DNA of 64,000 bases from Aurifilum marmelostoma (GCA_027559495.1 JAMXSV010000003.1:4278001-4342000), one strand, 5' to 3'. Positions 45,970 to 58,327 are shown, numbered from the stretch's first letter. Numbers and translations: made by a program. Notes: generated by a model not told the origin, from the sequence alone.

Positions 45970-46485
45970 AGCACGGGAGATGTTTATCGTACCAAGTCTC
46001 GTGCAGCTGTCAGGCGTGCTGCCCTCCGGATACCTGCTGCACGAATGCAGTCCGGATGGATTCTGAAAAGTCATAAATGTCCATGGTGGGAGTTGGAGAG
46101 CCTCCATTACTCTGTCAGAGGTCAATTCGACCGGTATGGCACGCGCAAATGTCCCCTTGGGCTGTGCGAAGAGCAGCCTGATGCCGCCTTGGCAGGTCTT
46201 CTCATTGCCGGCAGCATGGTCTCCATTGCTCTGGGAGAAGCGACCTTTCCTCCACGCCCAGTCTTTGACGTCTGATGCGTCGAGAGGCTGAACTGTGGTG
46301 GTGTAGATAGCGACTCCTGAGGCCTGATGCATACCCCTCTCATGTCAGCTTCTCATGCATCGGTATTGATAAAAGAATCGAGAACGTACGTCGATGTATT
46401 TCCAGGCTTCGAGGTAGGCAAAATGGCCGCTCTGGTCACCATGGCGACTCTGCAGGAGTGGCGCCTCAAGAACGGCCTGAAGCAT
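44705..46485 (-). CDS. CorA-like membrane protein
   Basis: Exons on the minus strand are 46485-46390, 46323-45993, 45884-45229, 45141-45010 and 44950-44705, giving 486 residues. All phases agree. The long soluble part ends in a helix-rich stretch (SLFEDPLEYLRSLSES to LYTSIAQDDGQTS). Two membrane segments follow: TM1 at about 388-415 (MKIIALITAAYLPGTFVATL) and TM2 at about 434-456 (FWIYWAVTVPLTIVTIVGW), with a cytosolic tail. This is the layout of fungal CorA-like proteins. The Mg-channel signature GMN is not present; FSMGMFNW stands at its place. The third-exon acceptor follows a 108-nt intron with a TG/TA microsatellite. That intron is a multiple of three with no stop, so it can be retained. 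The function is probably transport or signalling, but not established. Confidence 0.78.
45934..45965. repeat. TA dinucleotide microsatellite in an intron
   Basis: About 16 TA units preceded by six TG units (45922-45933), within the 45885-45992 intron of the CorA-like gene. Confidence 0.95.
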
Positions 46486-47475
46486 CTTTGGCGATAAGGC
46501 CCGGCTCGATTGGAGCAGAAATCGCTTCCCCAGCCAGCGTATTTAAGACTTGAGAGATACATGGGGGGAAAAATTAGGAGTCAGCACAGGAGCGGCCGTC
46601 AGCTGCGGGTGGCTGTGCCGGGGTCAGAGGTTCATGCAGCTAGCCACCCTGTGCATTGAGGCCTTGTCACCGAGCTGTCGTTTTCTGCACTCCTCCGGTG
46701 GATGCCTGAAGACGACAGGTTTTTGCCTTGAGCATGGATTTGCATGTATGTAGAATAACGGGTACGGTACACATGGTCGAGTCGCCTGAGGGTGTATCTT
46801 ATCGCCTGAGAAGCTGGACAGTTCTCGAGGTGGTCGGCAGAGCTCATGAGAAGCATATAGTAGACTCGGAGAGAATCTTCTAGTTCGAGAATTAGAACTG
46901 GAGAAAGGTAATTCTACTCTTCCTTTGAACAGCGACATTAGAGTTGATGATATGTGTGTGTGTAGCATGCGTGAGAGTGCCTGGTGAACATCTGCCCGCC
47001 CCCAGTACTGTAAATAGCTTCACACAGCCTAGCTTGCTATTCTTCCTTTCTGCTTTTCATCTCCTGAGTGGCAGCAGCTAAGCACGGTCTTTTCTCACAT
47101 GAATAGAAACAAAATAATTGCAGCAAGACATAAGCAATGTCTTGGTTCATTTTGAGTACAGTATTTAATTTAGTATAAATTCAGAGGCTGTTAGAGGGCA
47201 TCGTGGGAAAGCATCCAGCCCTGAGGGTTAGGGTCCTAGCATATAAGCCGCGCAAGGTTGAACAAGGACCCCATGTTCAGCCACTGAGGCGCGAGCTGTA
47301 CGTACGTACTTGCTCAGTCACGTCAACAGTGCGTTGCTGTCGAAGTCCACTGCACTCCGTCATCGCAACGTTGTCTTGCCTCGGATGCCCACCCGACCTG
47401 CACACCCACCGCTCGAATAATGTGATTTGGGATTTTGGAGGCTTGCCCCGGACTGATTGAGAAGGCTCGTTGACA
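46486..47475. other. divergent promoter region of the CorA-like gene and VPS11
   Basis: About 1 kb between divergently transcribed genes. I see no further gene. The part from 47100 to 47180 is AT-rich. Confidence 0.6.
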
Positions 47476-50400
47476 ATGGCTCTTTCTGTATGTGCTGCCT
47501 CCATTCTTCGATAACTGCTGCCACCGCACAGCGCATTCATTCTAACCAGCTTGTCGGATCCTCACAGTGGAAGTCCTTCGATTTCTTCGACGTCAGCCAG
47601 GTCAAGCTGCCCGACGATGCCGAGACACGCTCCTTCTTCGAGGGTAACGAGATTGCCAGCGTCTGCTCCGGCTCCGACAGCCTCTTCCTCGGCAGCACCG
47701 ACGGATATGTGCGCATCGTGGGCCCGAGCTGGAAGATCATGCGCAGCTTCCAGGCGCACGAGGACGTCCGAATTTCACACATGCGTCAGGTCGAGGGCAC
47801 GAGCCTGCTGGTCACCGTCGCCGAGGACCTCAGCAGCGAGCCTGTCCTCAAGGTCTGGGCGCTGGACAAGCCGGTCAAGAAGACGGGCATGCCGACCTGC
47901 CTCAGCACCCTCACCATCAACAACGCGAGGAAGCAGTTCCCCATCTCCGCCTTTGCGGCCTCGGAGGACCTGTCGCAGATTGCTGTCGGCTTTGCCAACG
48001 GTACCGTCACCGTTATCAGGGGCGACCTGATCAACGATCGTGGCGCGAAGCAGAGGATCGTCTACGAATCACAAGAACCCATCACCGGCGTTGAGCTGCG
48101 GGTGGACGAGAAGCTCACCACCCTCTTTGTCTCAACTGTGTCTAGAATACTCAAGTTGACAATACTGGGCAAGGGCCAAGGTCAGCCCCCGAAGACGGTC
48201 GAGGACCAAGGCTGTGGTGTCGGGTGCATGACGGTCGACAGTGCCACAGGAGATATTGTTGTCGCAAGAGATGATGCTATCTACTACTACACGCTGGAGG
48301 GCCGGGGTCCGCCGCGCGCGTATGAGGCCCCCAAGGAGCTGGTGTCCGTCTATAACAACTATGTCGCCATCGTGTCGCCGCCAGCGTCGACACGCTCGCA
48401 GGATCCTGACATGATACGGCGGCGTTTTGGAGGCAGTGCTGCAGATGCCATCTTCAATGCGTCATCATTCCTTCTGCTCGAGCCCGACCTCAAGGTGGTG
48501 GCACACACCGAGACCCTCATCTCAAAGGTTCTGGCCGTCTTCGAGCTGTGGGGTGACTTATACACCCTGACACAAGACGGCAAGATACAGAGATACCACG
48601 AGAAGACGCTTCAGCAGAGACTGGAAATGCTGTACCAGAGGAACCTCTATCCATTTGCGATATCCCTTGCACAGACAGCCGGTCTGGATGCACAGCAGCA
48701 GAACGTCATTTTCAGGAGGTACGGCGACCACCTGTACCAGAAAGGAGAATACGACCAAGCTATGGTCCAATACATTAAGGCAATCGACAACACAGAGCCA
48801 TCACAAGTGATACGAAAGTTTCTCGACACGCAGAGGATACACAACCTGATCGAGTACCTGGAGCAGCTGCACGAGCACGACAAGGCCACGTCAGACCACA
48901 CAACCTTGCTGTTGAACTGCTATGCCAAGCTGAAGGACATAGACAAGCTGGAGAAGTTCATCAAGCAGCCTGGCGACCTCAAGTTTGACCTTGACACCGC
49001 AATCTCAATGTGTAGGCAGGGAGGCTATTTTGAGCAGGCAGCGTACCTCGCCAAGAAGCATGGAGAGAATGACTTGGTGGTGGACATCCTTATCGAGGAT
49101 CTGAGGAGCTACGACGAGGCGCTCAACTTCATATGGCGCCTTGATCCCCAGACGGTAAAAGCCCCGGCCTCCCAAGTCTCATGTGCCACCTGGGAATCCG
49201 TGACTGACTGTCTGATCATCTAGGCCTATCCATGTCTCATGAAGTATGCCAGAGTGCTCATCGAGAACTGTCCCAAAGATGCGGCCCAAATGTTTATCGA
49301 CTACTACACTGGCAACTACCGGCCGAGAATACGCCGTATGGCAACCAATGATTCGGTCACACCATCTTCGGTTGGTGGAGGATTCGCGGCCGGCGCAGCA
49401 ACCGCTGTCCAAAATCTCTCCAATCTTCTTCCCCTTCCCTACATGAGCAGCTCGGCAGTCGCTTCACCCCCTACACAGGGCAACCTGCCACCCACGGTCA
49501 GCGAGGGCTCGGTCCTCATGGACGTCGACGACGCGCCACCTCCTAAATACACGCCTCCGCCGCCACGGACGGCGTTCTCTTCATTTATAGATCATCCTGA
49601 CGAGTTCATCGTCTTTCTCGAAGCGTGCCTCCAGGAGGAGAGCATCTCGGAAGCTGACAAGACCGATCTCTACACAACCCTTTTTGAGATGTACCTGCAC
49701 AAATTCAGAGAGACGAAGAGCGAGACTGGCCGGGAGGAGTGGGAGCAGAAGGCCAAGAAGCTTATCGAGGGCCGAGGGGCACCCATAGAGAACTCCAATG
49801 TCCTCCTGCTCTCCCACCTTTCCGACTACCATGAAGGAACCACCCTTGTCAAAGAGCAGGCCGGTCTATTGTCGGACATCTTCCGCTCCTACACTTCTGC
49901 CAAAGATACTCGCGGGGCAATGAAGGCACTGCGCAAGTATGGCGCTCGAGAGCCATCGCTCTACCCGGCTGCCCTGGCTTATCTTACGTCGGATGCGCGT
50001 GTGCTCGACGAGGCAGGTCTCGACGAGCTGGCCTCTGTGCTCAGCAAGATAGACGAAGATGGCCTGATGGCGCCGCTGCAGGTGGTTCAGCTGCTGTCCA
50101 AGAACACCGTCGCGACCATGGGCATGATCAAGCCGTACCTACACAAGACGGTCGAGAACGAACGGAAGGAGATCGCCTCGAAACGGAACCGTGTGGCCGG
50201 GTTCCGGTCGGAAACCGAACAGCGGCGCGCAGAAATTGCAAGCCTGGGCACGAACCCCACTGTGTTTCAGGGCACGCGGTGTCTTGTGTGCACGCAGATG
50301 CTGGACCTGCCGGCCGTGCACTTCCTATGTAAACACAGCTTCCATCAACGGTGCCTGCGAGGCGGAGATGGCGTGGACGGCGAGTGTCCGCTCTGTGCAC

Positions 50401-50561
50401 AGAACAACCAGACCATCAGGGCCATCAAGAGGGGCCAGGAGGAGAATGCGGACCGCCACGAGCTTTTCAAGGATGAGCTGGAACGGAGTGATGATCGGTT
50501 TGCGACTGTTGCCGAGTGGTATGGAAGAGGTGTCATGGGAGTGCCGCAGATTCTGGAATGA
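47476..50561 (+). CDS. VPS11: vacuolar protein sorting protein VPS11
   Basis: Exons are 47476-47487, 47568-49154 and 49224-50561, giving 978 residues. The first exon is only 12 nt (MALS). It is supported by a GTATGT donor, a TTCTAACC branch site, a CTCACAG acceptor and the resulting N-terminus MALSWKSFDFFDVSQVKL. Without it no good ATG opens the gene. The N-terminal half is a beta-propeller (for example FLGSTDGYVRIVGPSW). The middle is an alpha-solenoid of clathrin-heavy-chain type (YGDHLYQKGEYDQAMVQY). The C-terminus is a RING finger at about 886-924 (CLVC, CKHSFHQRC, CPLC). VPS11 is a core subunit of the HOPS and CORVET tethering complexes that act in endosome and vacuole fusion. No frame break was found. 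Confidence 0.95.
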
Positions 50562-50706
50562 TGAGCTTTGAGCCTCGAGAAGTTTCCTCCGCCTGTGCGG
50601 AATGGGTATCATGATGTATTCTTGGTTTATCTGTCTAATGAAGACATTGGCGAGACACGAACCATGTGCCTCGACTGAGATTTCTTTGCAGGATTGCGTC
50701 TGTCTA

Positions 50707-52212
50707 CTATTCCGGGCTGATGCCAAAGAGATGATTGAACCAGTTGCCGACAGATTCCGACGCGGCCTTGTTCCCAAAGTGCAAGACCTGGCGCCAATCG
50801 GCAATATTGTCGAGGTTCTGGCCCTCGAGGGATTTGCCGTCGAAATCAGAAACTTTGGCCTGCTGTATCTGACCGTGTCTTGCAGTGATAGTCGCGCGAA
50901 ACTTGTGTGTGATGTGTGAGTAGACGGTGTGGGCTAGTTATGAGAAGAGCATAAGGGTGGACAGTGTAGAGCTTTCCTATTACTTACATCGCTCGGCACG
51001 CCTGGTGGCAAGGGCGGCCGCTCTCGAGGGTCTTCCTCGGAAGGATGGGTTGAGAAGGTGAAGAGGGGCGTCTGGTTGTAAATCCACTCTCGAGACTGGT
51101 TGAATAAATGTATCGTCAGCAAGTCAGCAAACTCGATCGTAATAAAGCCATTAAACCCCGGGGAGTCATCCATATCTCACCTTGAGTTCCTCATATCCCT
51201 TCTGGATCTTCTCATGCGCAAAATCAGGCGCATTTTCCCCCTCGCCCATGACCGCATGGAGGTCCGGCGAGCCATACATGGCCCTGAACTCCCCCGTCAC
51301 AGCCTCCATAAACTCCTCACTGCCCACCCCGACGTTGCGGATCCGGCTGCGCACGCTCTCCACCCCTCTGGCCTTGATGTACCCTTCCGCGGGCGACCTC
51401 AGCAGCCTGCCGATGTCTTCCAGATTTGGCGACGACAGGAGGCACGTCCCGTGGTGCAGGGACCTCAGCCGGGTGAGCTTGTACGCCGACCCCGAGACCT
51501 TGAAGGTCCCCGCCGCACCGCCGTCACCCTGACCGTCTACGACGATATCGTGCCGCGCATTCACGCTCGCCGTGGGGACACCTAATCGGTGCAGGGCGCG
51601 GACGACCATCTCGGCGTGCTTGTCCCGGTCGAAAAGGGCCGGGGGGCAGATGACGCTGTAGTTGGCGTTGCCGCGGTCGTGGAACACCGCGCCGCCGCCG
51701 GAACGGCGCCTCACCAGCGCCACGTCTGTTGTCGTCGTCGTCGCCGCCGCCGCCGTCCTGCCGCCACCATCATGCCCATCATCTCCTCTTGGTCCTTTTC
51801 CAATTGAGCCTGTGGCATCCCCGACATTTGCACGGTATGAGCCCAGCAGACCCAGGTTGACCTCCAGCCAGGGGTTCTGGTTCCGACCAATGACCACGCA
51901 CGGGTCGTTGGCGTAGAGAAACAGCACAGTGGAGTCAGGGTGCGAGGTCTGCAGGAGGAAGTGCTCGGCAGAGAGGTTCAGGTAAGGGTCGTGGCTGCGC
52001 GACGTGTAGATCTGCACACGGGACGAGGCGTTGGCGGCCTGGGCATGCCATGGTGCTGCTGCTGCTGCTGCTGGCGCCTCCGTCGTTGCCGTGGCGAAGG
52101 ACGAGGACTTGCGGCTGCTGTATTGGTGGTGAGAGAGTTGGAGCCACTGGGGCCGGGTTGGGCAGGTGCTAGGGAATTTTGTTCGCCATGGTATGCGACG
52201 CAAGGTGGCCAT
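50707..52212 (-). CDS. AIM22: lipoate-protein ligase, mitochondrial
   Basis: Exons on the minus strand are 52212-51181, 51095-50988 and 50901-50707, giving 444 residues. The N-terminal 45 residues are basic, rich in Ser and Thr and lack acids, as in a mitochondrial presequence. The biotin/lipoate ligase fold shows PYLNLSAEHFLL, CVVIGRNQNPW and VRRRSGGGAVFHDRGNANYS. The lysine of TFKVSGSAYKLTR is Lys238. An insertion of about 30 residues rich in Gly, Ala and Thr separates the last two blocks. The C-terminal domain (SREWIYNQTPLFTFS, ATITARHGQIQQAKV) is assembled only when all three exons are joined. The enzyme attaches or transfers lipoyl groups to dehydrogenase E2 and GcvH proteins in mitochondria. 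The yeast name is used by family analogy. It converges on VPS11 with 145 bases between. Confidence 0.9.
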
Positions 52213-52822
52213 GAGACCTGGTGAGGTGGATGTGGATGTATAGAGCGTGGTGGGTTGGGGTAGAGGGGTTTGAGTGAGATGAAAGGTCGTGATGCGGGTT
52301 TGAGGTTTTGCTTTGTTGATGGCTGTAGACCCGGGGTAGGTATGAATATTTCCGGTAGAGGATTCGTGCAGACCTACCAAGGAAACTTCATCAGCGTCAC
52401 CACCACCACCATGCATTCAGTTTCAATACTGGACTTTAGTCTATTATTTTTTGAGCGAATTCTATTGGATTGAAAAGCCTACCACCCCTTAAGTTCTAAT
52501 CTGTAAATAAAGGTTGTGCCGAGAGTCTATAACAGAAGACTGCATTCTTGAGACCCACCTTAGGCATGGCCGCCAGTCGTAGATTTCATCGTAAACAGTT
52601 CACTATGATAGTCAAGGCAGCTCTGCACTCATACAGTCTCTGGGTTATGCATATTTGAAGGGTTTAGTATTTTCCCTCTCGCTGCTGGTGGAATGCGGAG
52701 GGGACAGCAGGGGTCTGAGATTAAACAACAACATTTATATGAACTTGAGAATTACCAGTTTGGCTTTTCGCATCGCAAGAGACCCACGCCTAAGTATCAC
52801 CATCAGGGTCGTTACACCACGC
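52213..52822. other. intergenic region between the lipoate ligase and HET genes
   Basis: About 610 bases holding the promoter of the ligase gene on the left and the 3' flank of the HET gene on the right. No gene or repeat of note. Confidence 0.6.
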
Positions 52823-54875
52823 TTAGACAATGATGAAATCCTTCGCTTCGTCCTCCATGGCTTCCATTGCAGCGCCTTTCATGATGCCGTGGATATCTGT
52901 GAAAGTGACATCCAAGGTTAGCACCCAAACCTTGAAATATGTATGCCAGAGGCTGGAACACTTACATATCTCTCCAGCCAACTTGAAATGACCAGGAGTT
53001 GTCTGGGGCCGCAGAAAGAAGGGAACTTTGCCACCATAGAAGACGCATATCAGGTCTCCAACCTGGGGCGGCATCGGGCTTCTGGCAAAATACCCTCGCT
53101 GTGTGATGCAGTAACTGCTCTTGCTCGTTCCAATAGACAAGTACGTTGTCGGATTCCAGTCTGTGTTTCCTGGATGCAGATCGACCTTTTCGTCCTCGTC
53201 GAATGGCTCATGGGTCTTTGGGCCGCCATTTGTCGCCTGATAGGGCCCTGCTTCTTGGATTTCCTGGACATTGATGCCTTCAAACGCCTTCATGTGGGGA
53301 CCTTTTGCCATTGCAGCGTTGAGTTGGTGCCCATATCGTGCCGTTCGCTCACATGCGTGTTTAAGAACCTCCAGGTTCTCATAGACATTGCGCAGGAGGC
53401 CCTGATCCCACATGGCTTTCACAGAGTCCACCCAGAAATCTGGATTGTCTTTTTGAGTAGCGTCAACACTGACCAATCCATCCTCGTGGCCAATGATCTC
53501 TTTGACAGTATCATACTGTATGCCCCGGACTGTTAACTGTGCCCCTCTCCGAGAAATCTCGGCAGTTCGCTTTGCCCCACAGGCGTTGAGGTCAATTGGC
53601 GTGTAGTCCTGAGAGTCCAATAGCAATGACCTGATATGAGATTGATACATCATCCTAGAGGGTGCGTCCTTGCTTGAAAGCTGCTTGATCGGCGTCCAAG
53701 ACCAGTCCGGGAGCCATGTTGGCCACTCCTTGCCCCCAACGCATGCTGCGGGCGCCTTTGAAGCCTCTTCCCAGCCACGGTCGCAAGAACTGAGGACATC
53801 TAAGTTGGTTTCTTGCTGGAGGATGCAGTCAAAGACTTCGACAAACACGTCTTGAATCGGCTTTTCGTAGCTGGGCTTGATGAGGTGCGCCCCCCTCCAC
53901 GAAGCCGAGAAGACCATACAGATAGTCATGTGCTCTGCTGGCCAGTCGGTACCGGACAGCGAGCAGTGCCTCGAGGAAACGCACTTCTCTAAACCTCAGG
54001 CCGATGATCTGCAGTGCCATGGTGAACCTCTTCAGCGATACTGAAGAGTCCTCAAAGTACACGTTGACGGGTCGGAACTGCCCCCGCACTCTCAGCAGCT
54101 CGTCCATCACCTTGAAGCTGATGATTTCCCGCCCCCACAGCATGAAGGCGTCGGACCCGGCCAGCACGACCTCCTGCATGATCCACACTCGCGTCCACAG
54201 GGGCAGCGAGAACAGAGTCCACAGCGCCAAGTGCAGCGGCGACAGCTCTTTTGGGTCTTTGGAGAGGACCCAGGCGTTCTTGCCGTCTCGGCGCTCTTCC
54301 TCATCACACAGGAAGTTGTGCATGTCCTCCACTGAGGCTAGTTGCACTGCTGCAGCCTTGAAATTCCCTTGATAGACTTCAAGGATGTTAACCCCCTTCC
54401 CGTCAGCGGGACCTAGCCACAGGAGCACAGTCGACGCCTGGCGATAAATCGTGGTCATCTTTGGCAGTTGCAGCAGTACCTCGTCCTCGTTCCCCTGGTT
54501 GATGCAGACAGCGTCCACCCACAAAGGTATAGGAGCGAGCACATCCCGTATATGAAACAAGGCCTCGTACAGGTTCTGGGTGACCTCCTTCCTCTTGCCG
54601 TTGATGAAAATCGATTTCTTGTTCTCCTCAGAACCCCAAACATAGGACAATGCGACGAACGGGTGTTTCTCCAGACCGAACTGCTTTGTTGCTGCCAGGT
54701 TCATTCGTACCATATAGCAGTGGATGTCTTTCTGGTCGTCCTGGAAATGGTCGGGCATGAGTGTCAAGACTCGAATCTCGTCGGGGCCCAGTATCTGAGG
54801 ACCATATTCAAAACTGTCTGTCGTCGAAGCCTTGCGTAGCTCGTCTGTAAGGAGAGACCGGATGATATCCATCAT
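52823..54875 (-). CDS. HET (heterokaryon incompatibility) domain protein, one-base frameshift
   Basis: Exons on the minus strand are 54875-52966 and 52896-52823. The 69-nt intron joins GEIY to IHGIMKGAAME. One extra base in the C run 53890-53895 splits the long exon. Corrected, the product is 660 residues and reads HDYLYGLLGFVEGAHLIKPSYEKPIQDVF. The HET domain is at about 72-160: HPFVALSYVWG, LWVDAVCINQGNEDE, MTTIYRQASTVLLWLG. WTRVWIMQEVVLAG follows. The C-terminal GEIYIHGIM block is usual in these proteins. HET proteins trigger programmed cell death when incompatible fungal individuals fuse; many have other or unknown roles. No NACHT or repeat domain is fused here. The gene lies divergently to the AAA+ ATPase gene. 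Confidence 0.9.
53890..53895 (-). other. probable homopolymer frameshift site in the HET gene
   Basis: Six C on the plus strand. Five would fuse the N-terminal HET half with the C-terminal half at GLLGFVEGAHLIKP and give 661 codons including stop. Confidence 0.78.
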
Positions 54876-55735
54876 CAGTGGCGCTTGGCAATGTTGTGTT
54901 TGAGCTCAAAAAAGGTACTTCAGCCGAGCCGTTGATCACGACAATCTAAGCAACAAAATCCAAGAGAGAGAGAGAGAGATACACCCCCGCCCGGAACTCA
55001 ACCGCAGGAGGGAGGATGTGCTATGAGAACCCTATAAAATGACAAGGAGACGTAGTTACGCATTCAAGAAATACTGAAGCAAATGGTTACTCCGCACTTG
55101 TCATCATATCTCCATAATCGTCTTTGGCTGCTCGGACTGGGCACCGAAAATGTGGTGATTGTTTACATATTCTTTTCCTAGGCCATCCACTCTCAGCCGT
55201 AATGCTTATTCTTGGGCTTAAATACACTTGGTAAAGCCAATGACACCCAGTCATTCCTCTTTCGGCTGCCCACAGCCCCGCCCCACCAAATCTATGGAAT
55301 TACTGCAGCCATAAGTAGACAAGAACGTGGCGGTGTCGGCAGTAGAAACATAGCTAGGACAGGACACATTCAGGCTCTGCTGTCGATCAAGAACACTTTC
55401 ACTTACTTTTTGGGAAACCAAGGCTCGGTCGAGATGGCTTTCTGCCAGGGCTCGTGACGTGGCGACCCACGCAGGGAAAATCTCGAAGGCAGCTGAGTTG
55501 CAATGCGACGCTGCCTGCATGCTTCCCGCGGAGAGACTAACCTAATCTACGTTAGACGTCAGACGAGGCTTAAATGAGAGTCCATAACATTGCTGATGCC
55601 TAGAGCAGCAGCGGGGAGAGTCGTTCTAGGGCTTGCTTGACAGTATCGGGGGGATATATCTATCCAAAGACGAGTAGATGGCCTCCTCAAACCATAGCGA
55701 CAAACAAGGAAATCCATGCAGTTTTTGTATCGTCC
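54876..55735. other. divergent promoter region of the HET and AAA+ genes
   Basis: About 860 bases with a GA microsatellite at about 54964-54981. An 81-codon open frame at 55212-55457 has no recognisable domain and is not called. Confidence 0.55.
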
Positions 55736-58327
55736 ATGGATCGCAGCCTAACCGAGCGCGTTGAGTCCTTGCGACATATCATTAATGACCCTGATTACGC
55801 ACTGTTGGCTCTTCGACCAGACCAAGCAAACGGGACCTCATCAAATCCGTCCTCGCCGGATCAACAAGACACGCCAGTGGACCACCCTCAGGTCTATGAA
55901 ACCATAATGACGACGACCTCGGGAAGCGAGACCTCCAGCAGCAGCGACGATGGAGGCAGCGAGGGTCATGCAGATGAGACCCACAAGCTTGAGGTGGAGG
56001 AAGAAGTAGGCTCGAGGCCTGAGGTGGTGCATCTCTACTCGACAAAAGCAGCTGAAGACGGCAGGCTGACGTTCACGACCGCCATCCCTGCGGACGTCAA
56101 ATTTCATCGAGAACTTGCCGGCAAAGAGGAGAGGACCGATGACCGCATCAAGACTTTTGCCATTGTGCACCGCCATAAAGTCCGTGGAGGCAAGACCCAG
56201 GCATACTCAATCGATATCCAGAACAAAAGGCTCAAGGACTATCTGTCGGTGATATTCAAGAATTACCCGGACATTGATCCCAAGGCTCCGAAGCTCGAAT
56301 TCTCCCCAGACTTTGAACCTTTCGTTCACCAGTGGGACCGCCTTCTGGCACTCAAGAGGGACGAGAAAGATGAGAAAGGGAAAGCTCTGCTCCGAGCGCT
56401 CATAGCTACATTGAACCAAGAGCTGGATGACTCGCTCCGTGTCTACCGCGAGCTTCAGGACACGGGCTATATCGACTATAACAACATTCTCCTCGCGTAC
56501 AAGCCCGGCGATATCATCGTGAGATCAAAGCAGGGCATACTTAGTGCCGGAGTGCTGAGAAAAGCGCAAAAGGTCGAAACACCGATGGCTCGGTTCTTGA
56601 AGCTGGAAGTCAATGTCCTCGATTGGGATGGGGACATGTGTGGATATCGCAGGAAAGTTTGGCGGGTACTGCCCTTCGAAGGTCTCCAGCGCATAGTCGA
56701 CATTGGCTTCTTTCCATTGGACTCTCACAGTCAGAGCGAGCAGATCAAGGACCACCTTGTTGAGCGCGGCAGAATTTTCGAAAAGCTCTGCGGCCGCCAC
56801 ATGCAGAACTTTCGAGGAAATGTTAAAAAGGCACGAAGTTGGATGGATTATGAGAGCAGCGATACGCAATATGTAAGTTCATCTTTCTGCCGCTTGATCG
56901 GCAAGATTTCCACTGACACATGTGTACTTTCCGATATTAGTTGTCGGAGCGTGTTATCGTGGATGCAAAAGCGTTCCACCTGTTCCACAGCACCAAACGC
57001 TCCCTTAAACCCCTCCGCGGGAACAAAGGGGCCATTCTGCCGACCATAATCAAGTCTCAAGACCAGGTTGGCAGGGACGCAGAGAATGCCACATCTGCGT
57101 TGCCTCGGCTGAAGGAAACCGATATGATTCTGGCTGTGCCCAAAGTCAAGGGCTTCGCACTCGAGAACAAGTCGTGGCACAAATTCAGGATTCAGGATCT
57201 CACACCTATATCATGGAACAACAAGGTCTTTGATAACCTTGTGCTTGACTTCGAGGAGAAGAAGCTTCTTTTAGCCCTGGTGGCGCGGCGTGGGCTCTCA
57301 GAAGACTCATTCGACGATTTCATTCAAGGCAAAGGTATCGTACCATCCATTTCCCTTCCCACGCAATCTTCTCTGTACGTATCTAGAATGAATGCTAAAT
57401 TCTGGGAACAGGGAAAGGACTGATTTTGCTCTTGGGTGGCTCGCCTGGGGTTGGAAAAACGTTAACAGCCGAAGCAGGTAATTGAAACCACCAAAAGCAC
57501 TGCTGAACATGTAATCATCAGGCTTTAGAAGCTGACTTTTCCGCTCTTCCTCAGTGGCCGAACGGCTCCAGCGCCCTCTGTACCGGGTGAGAGCGGGAGA
57601 CTTGGGTGTGAACGCAGACAAAGTGGAAACCTCGTTAAAGGAGGCTCTCCGTCACTGCTCATACTGGAATGCAGTGCTGCTGATCGACGAAGCCGACATC
57701 TTCCTGGAACAACGAACAAGTGACAATCTCGCTCGGAATGAGCTTGTTTCGAGTTAGTGCTCAAAGACGTTGATCAACTGCGCCACGTGGCTTTTCACAC
57801 ATTTACTAACATGACACCCAGTCTTCTTGGTCCTTCTCGAGTACTACCAGGGCGTTCTCATCCTGACGACGAACCGGACTGATCAATTAGATGCAGCTTT
57901 CGAGTCACGCATTGACATCGTTCTGTCGTATGAGGACCTTAGCCCAAGTGCGCGGAGAGATATCTGGCACAACTTCATCAAGACGCTGCCGCCTGATGAA
58001 GTGCGTATTACCCGCGAGGATCTGACAAACCTTTCGCAGTGGGTACTCAACGGAAGACAAATCAAGAGTGCCATCAAGACGGCTCGCATCCTGGCCGTCA
58101 AAGACGCGAAGCCCTTGGGCATGGAACACCTGAACATAGTCCTCCTCATCAGAAGAAAAGGGAGGAAGCTGCTCCAGTCGGATGAGACACAGAAGACGGC
58201 ATTGGAGGAGGTCTACTGGGCCATCGATGGAAGCATATGGTGGTACCTTTCTTGGCTATTGCCGATGCGCCTACTCGCTGTGATTTATCTTGTCTATACA
58301 CGTCTAAGAGGGGCAAATAGAAAGTAG
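55736..58327 (+). CDS. AAA+ ATPase with possible C-terminal membrane segment
   Basis: Exons are 55736-56872, 56941-57334, 57412-57477, 57555-57752 and 57822-58327, giving 766 residues in consistent phase. The 66-nt third exon carries the Walker A motif GSPGVGKT (520-527). Walker B is LLIDEAD (574-580), sensor 1 is TTNR near 614-617, and an arginine-finger-like ESRID follows. The N-terminal 110 residues are acidic and disordered. The region at about 140-500 is the large conserved N-terminal part usual in fungal AAA proteins of this type. The C-terminal 30 residues contain a hydrophobic segment (IWWYLSWLLPMRLLAVIYLV, about 737-756) followed by basic residues, suggesting a tail anchor. The substrate is unknown. 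The start is the first in-frame ATG. The last donor is GTTAGT, a weaker form, but phase and family sequence (ELVSIFLVLLEYYQG) support it. Confidence 0.88.
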
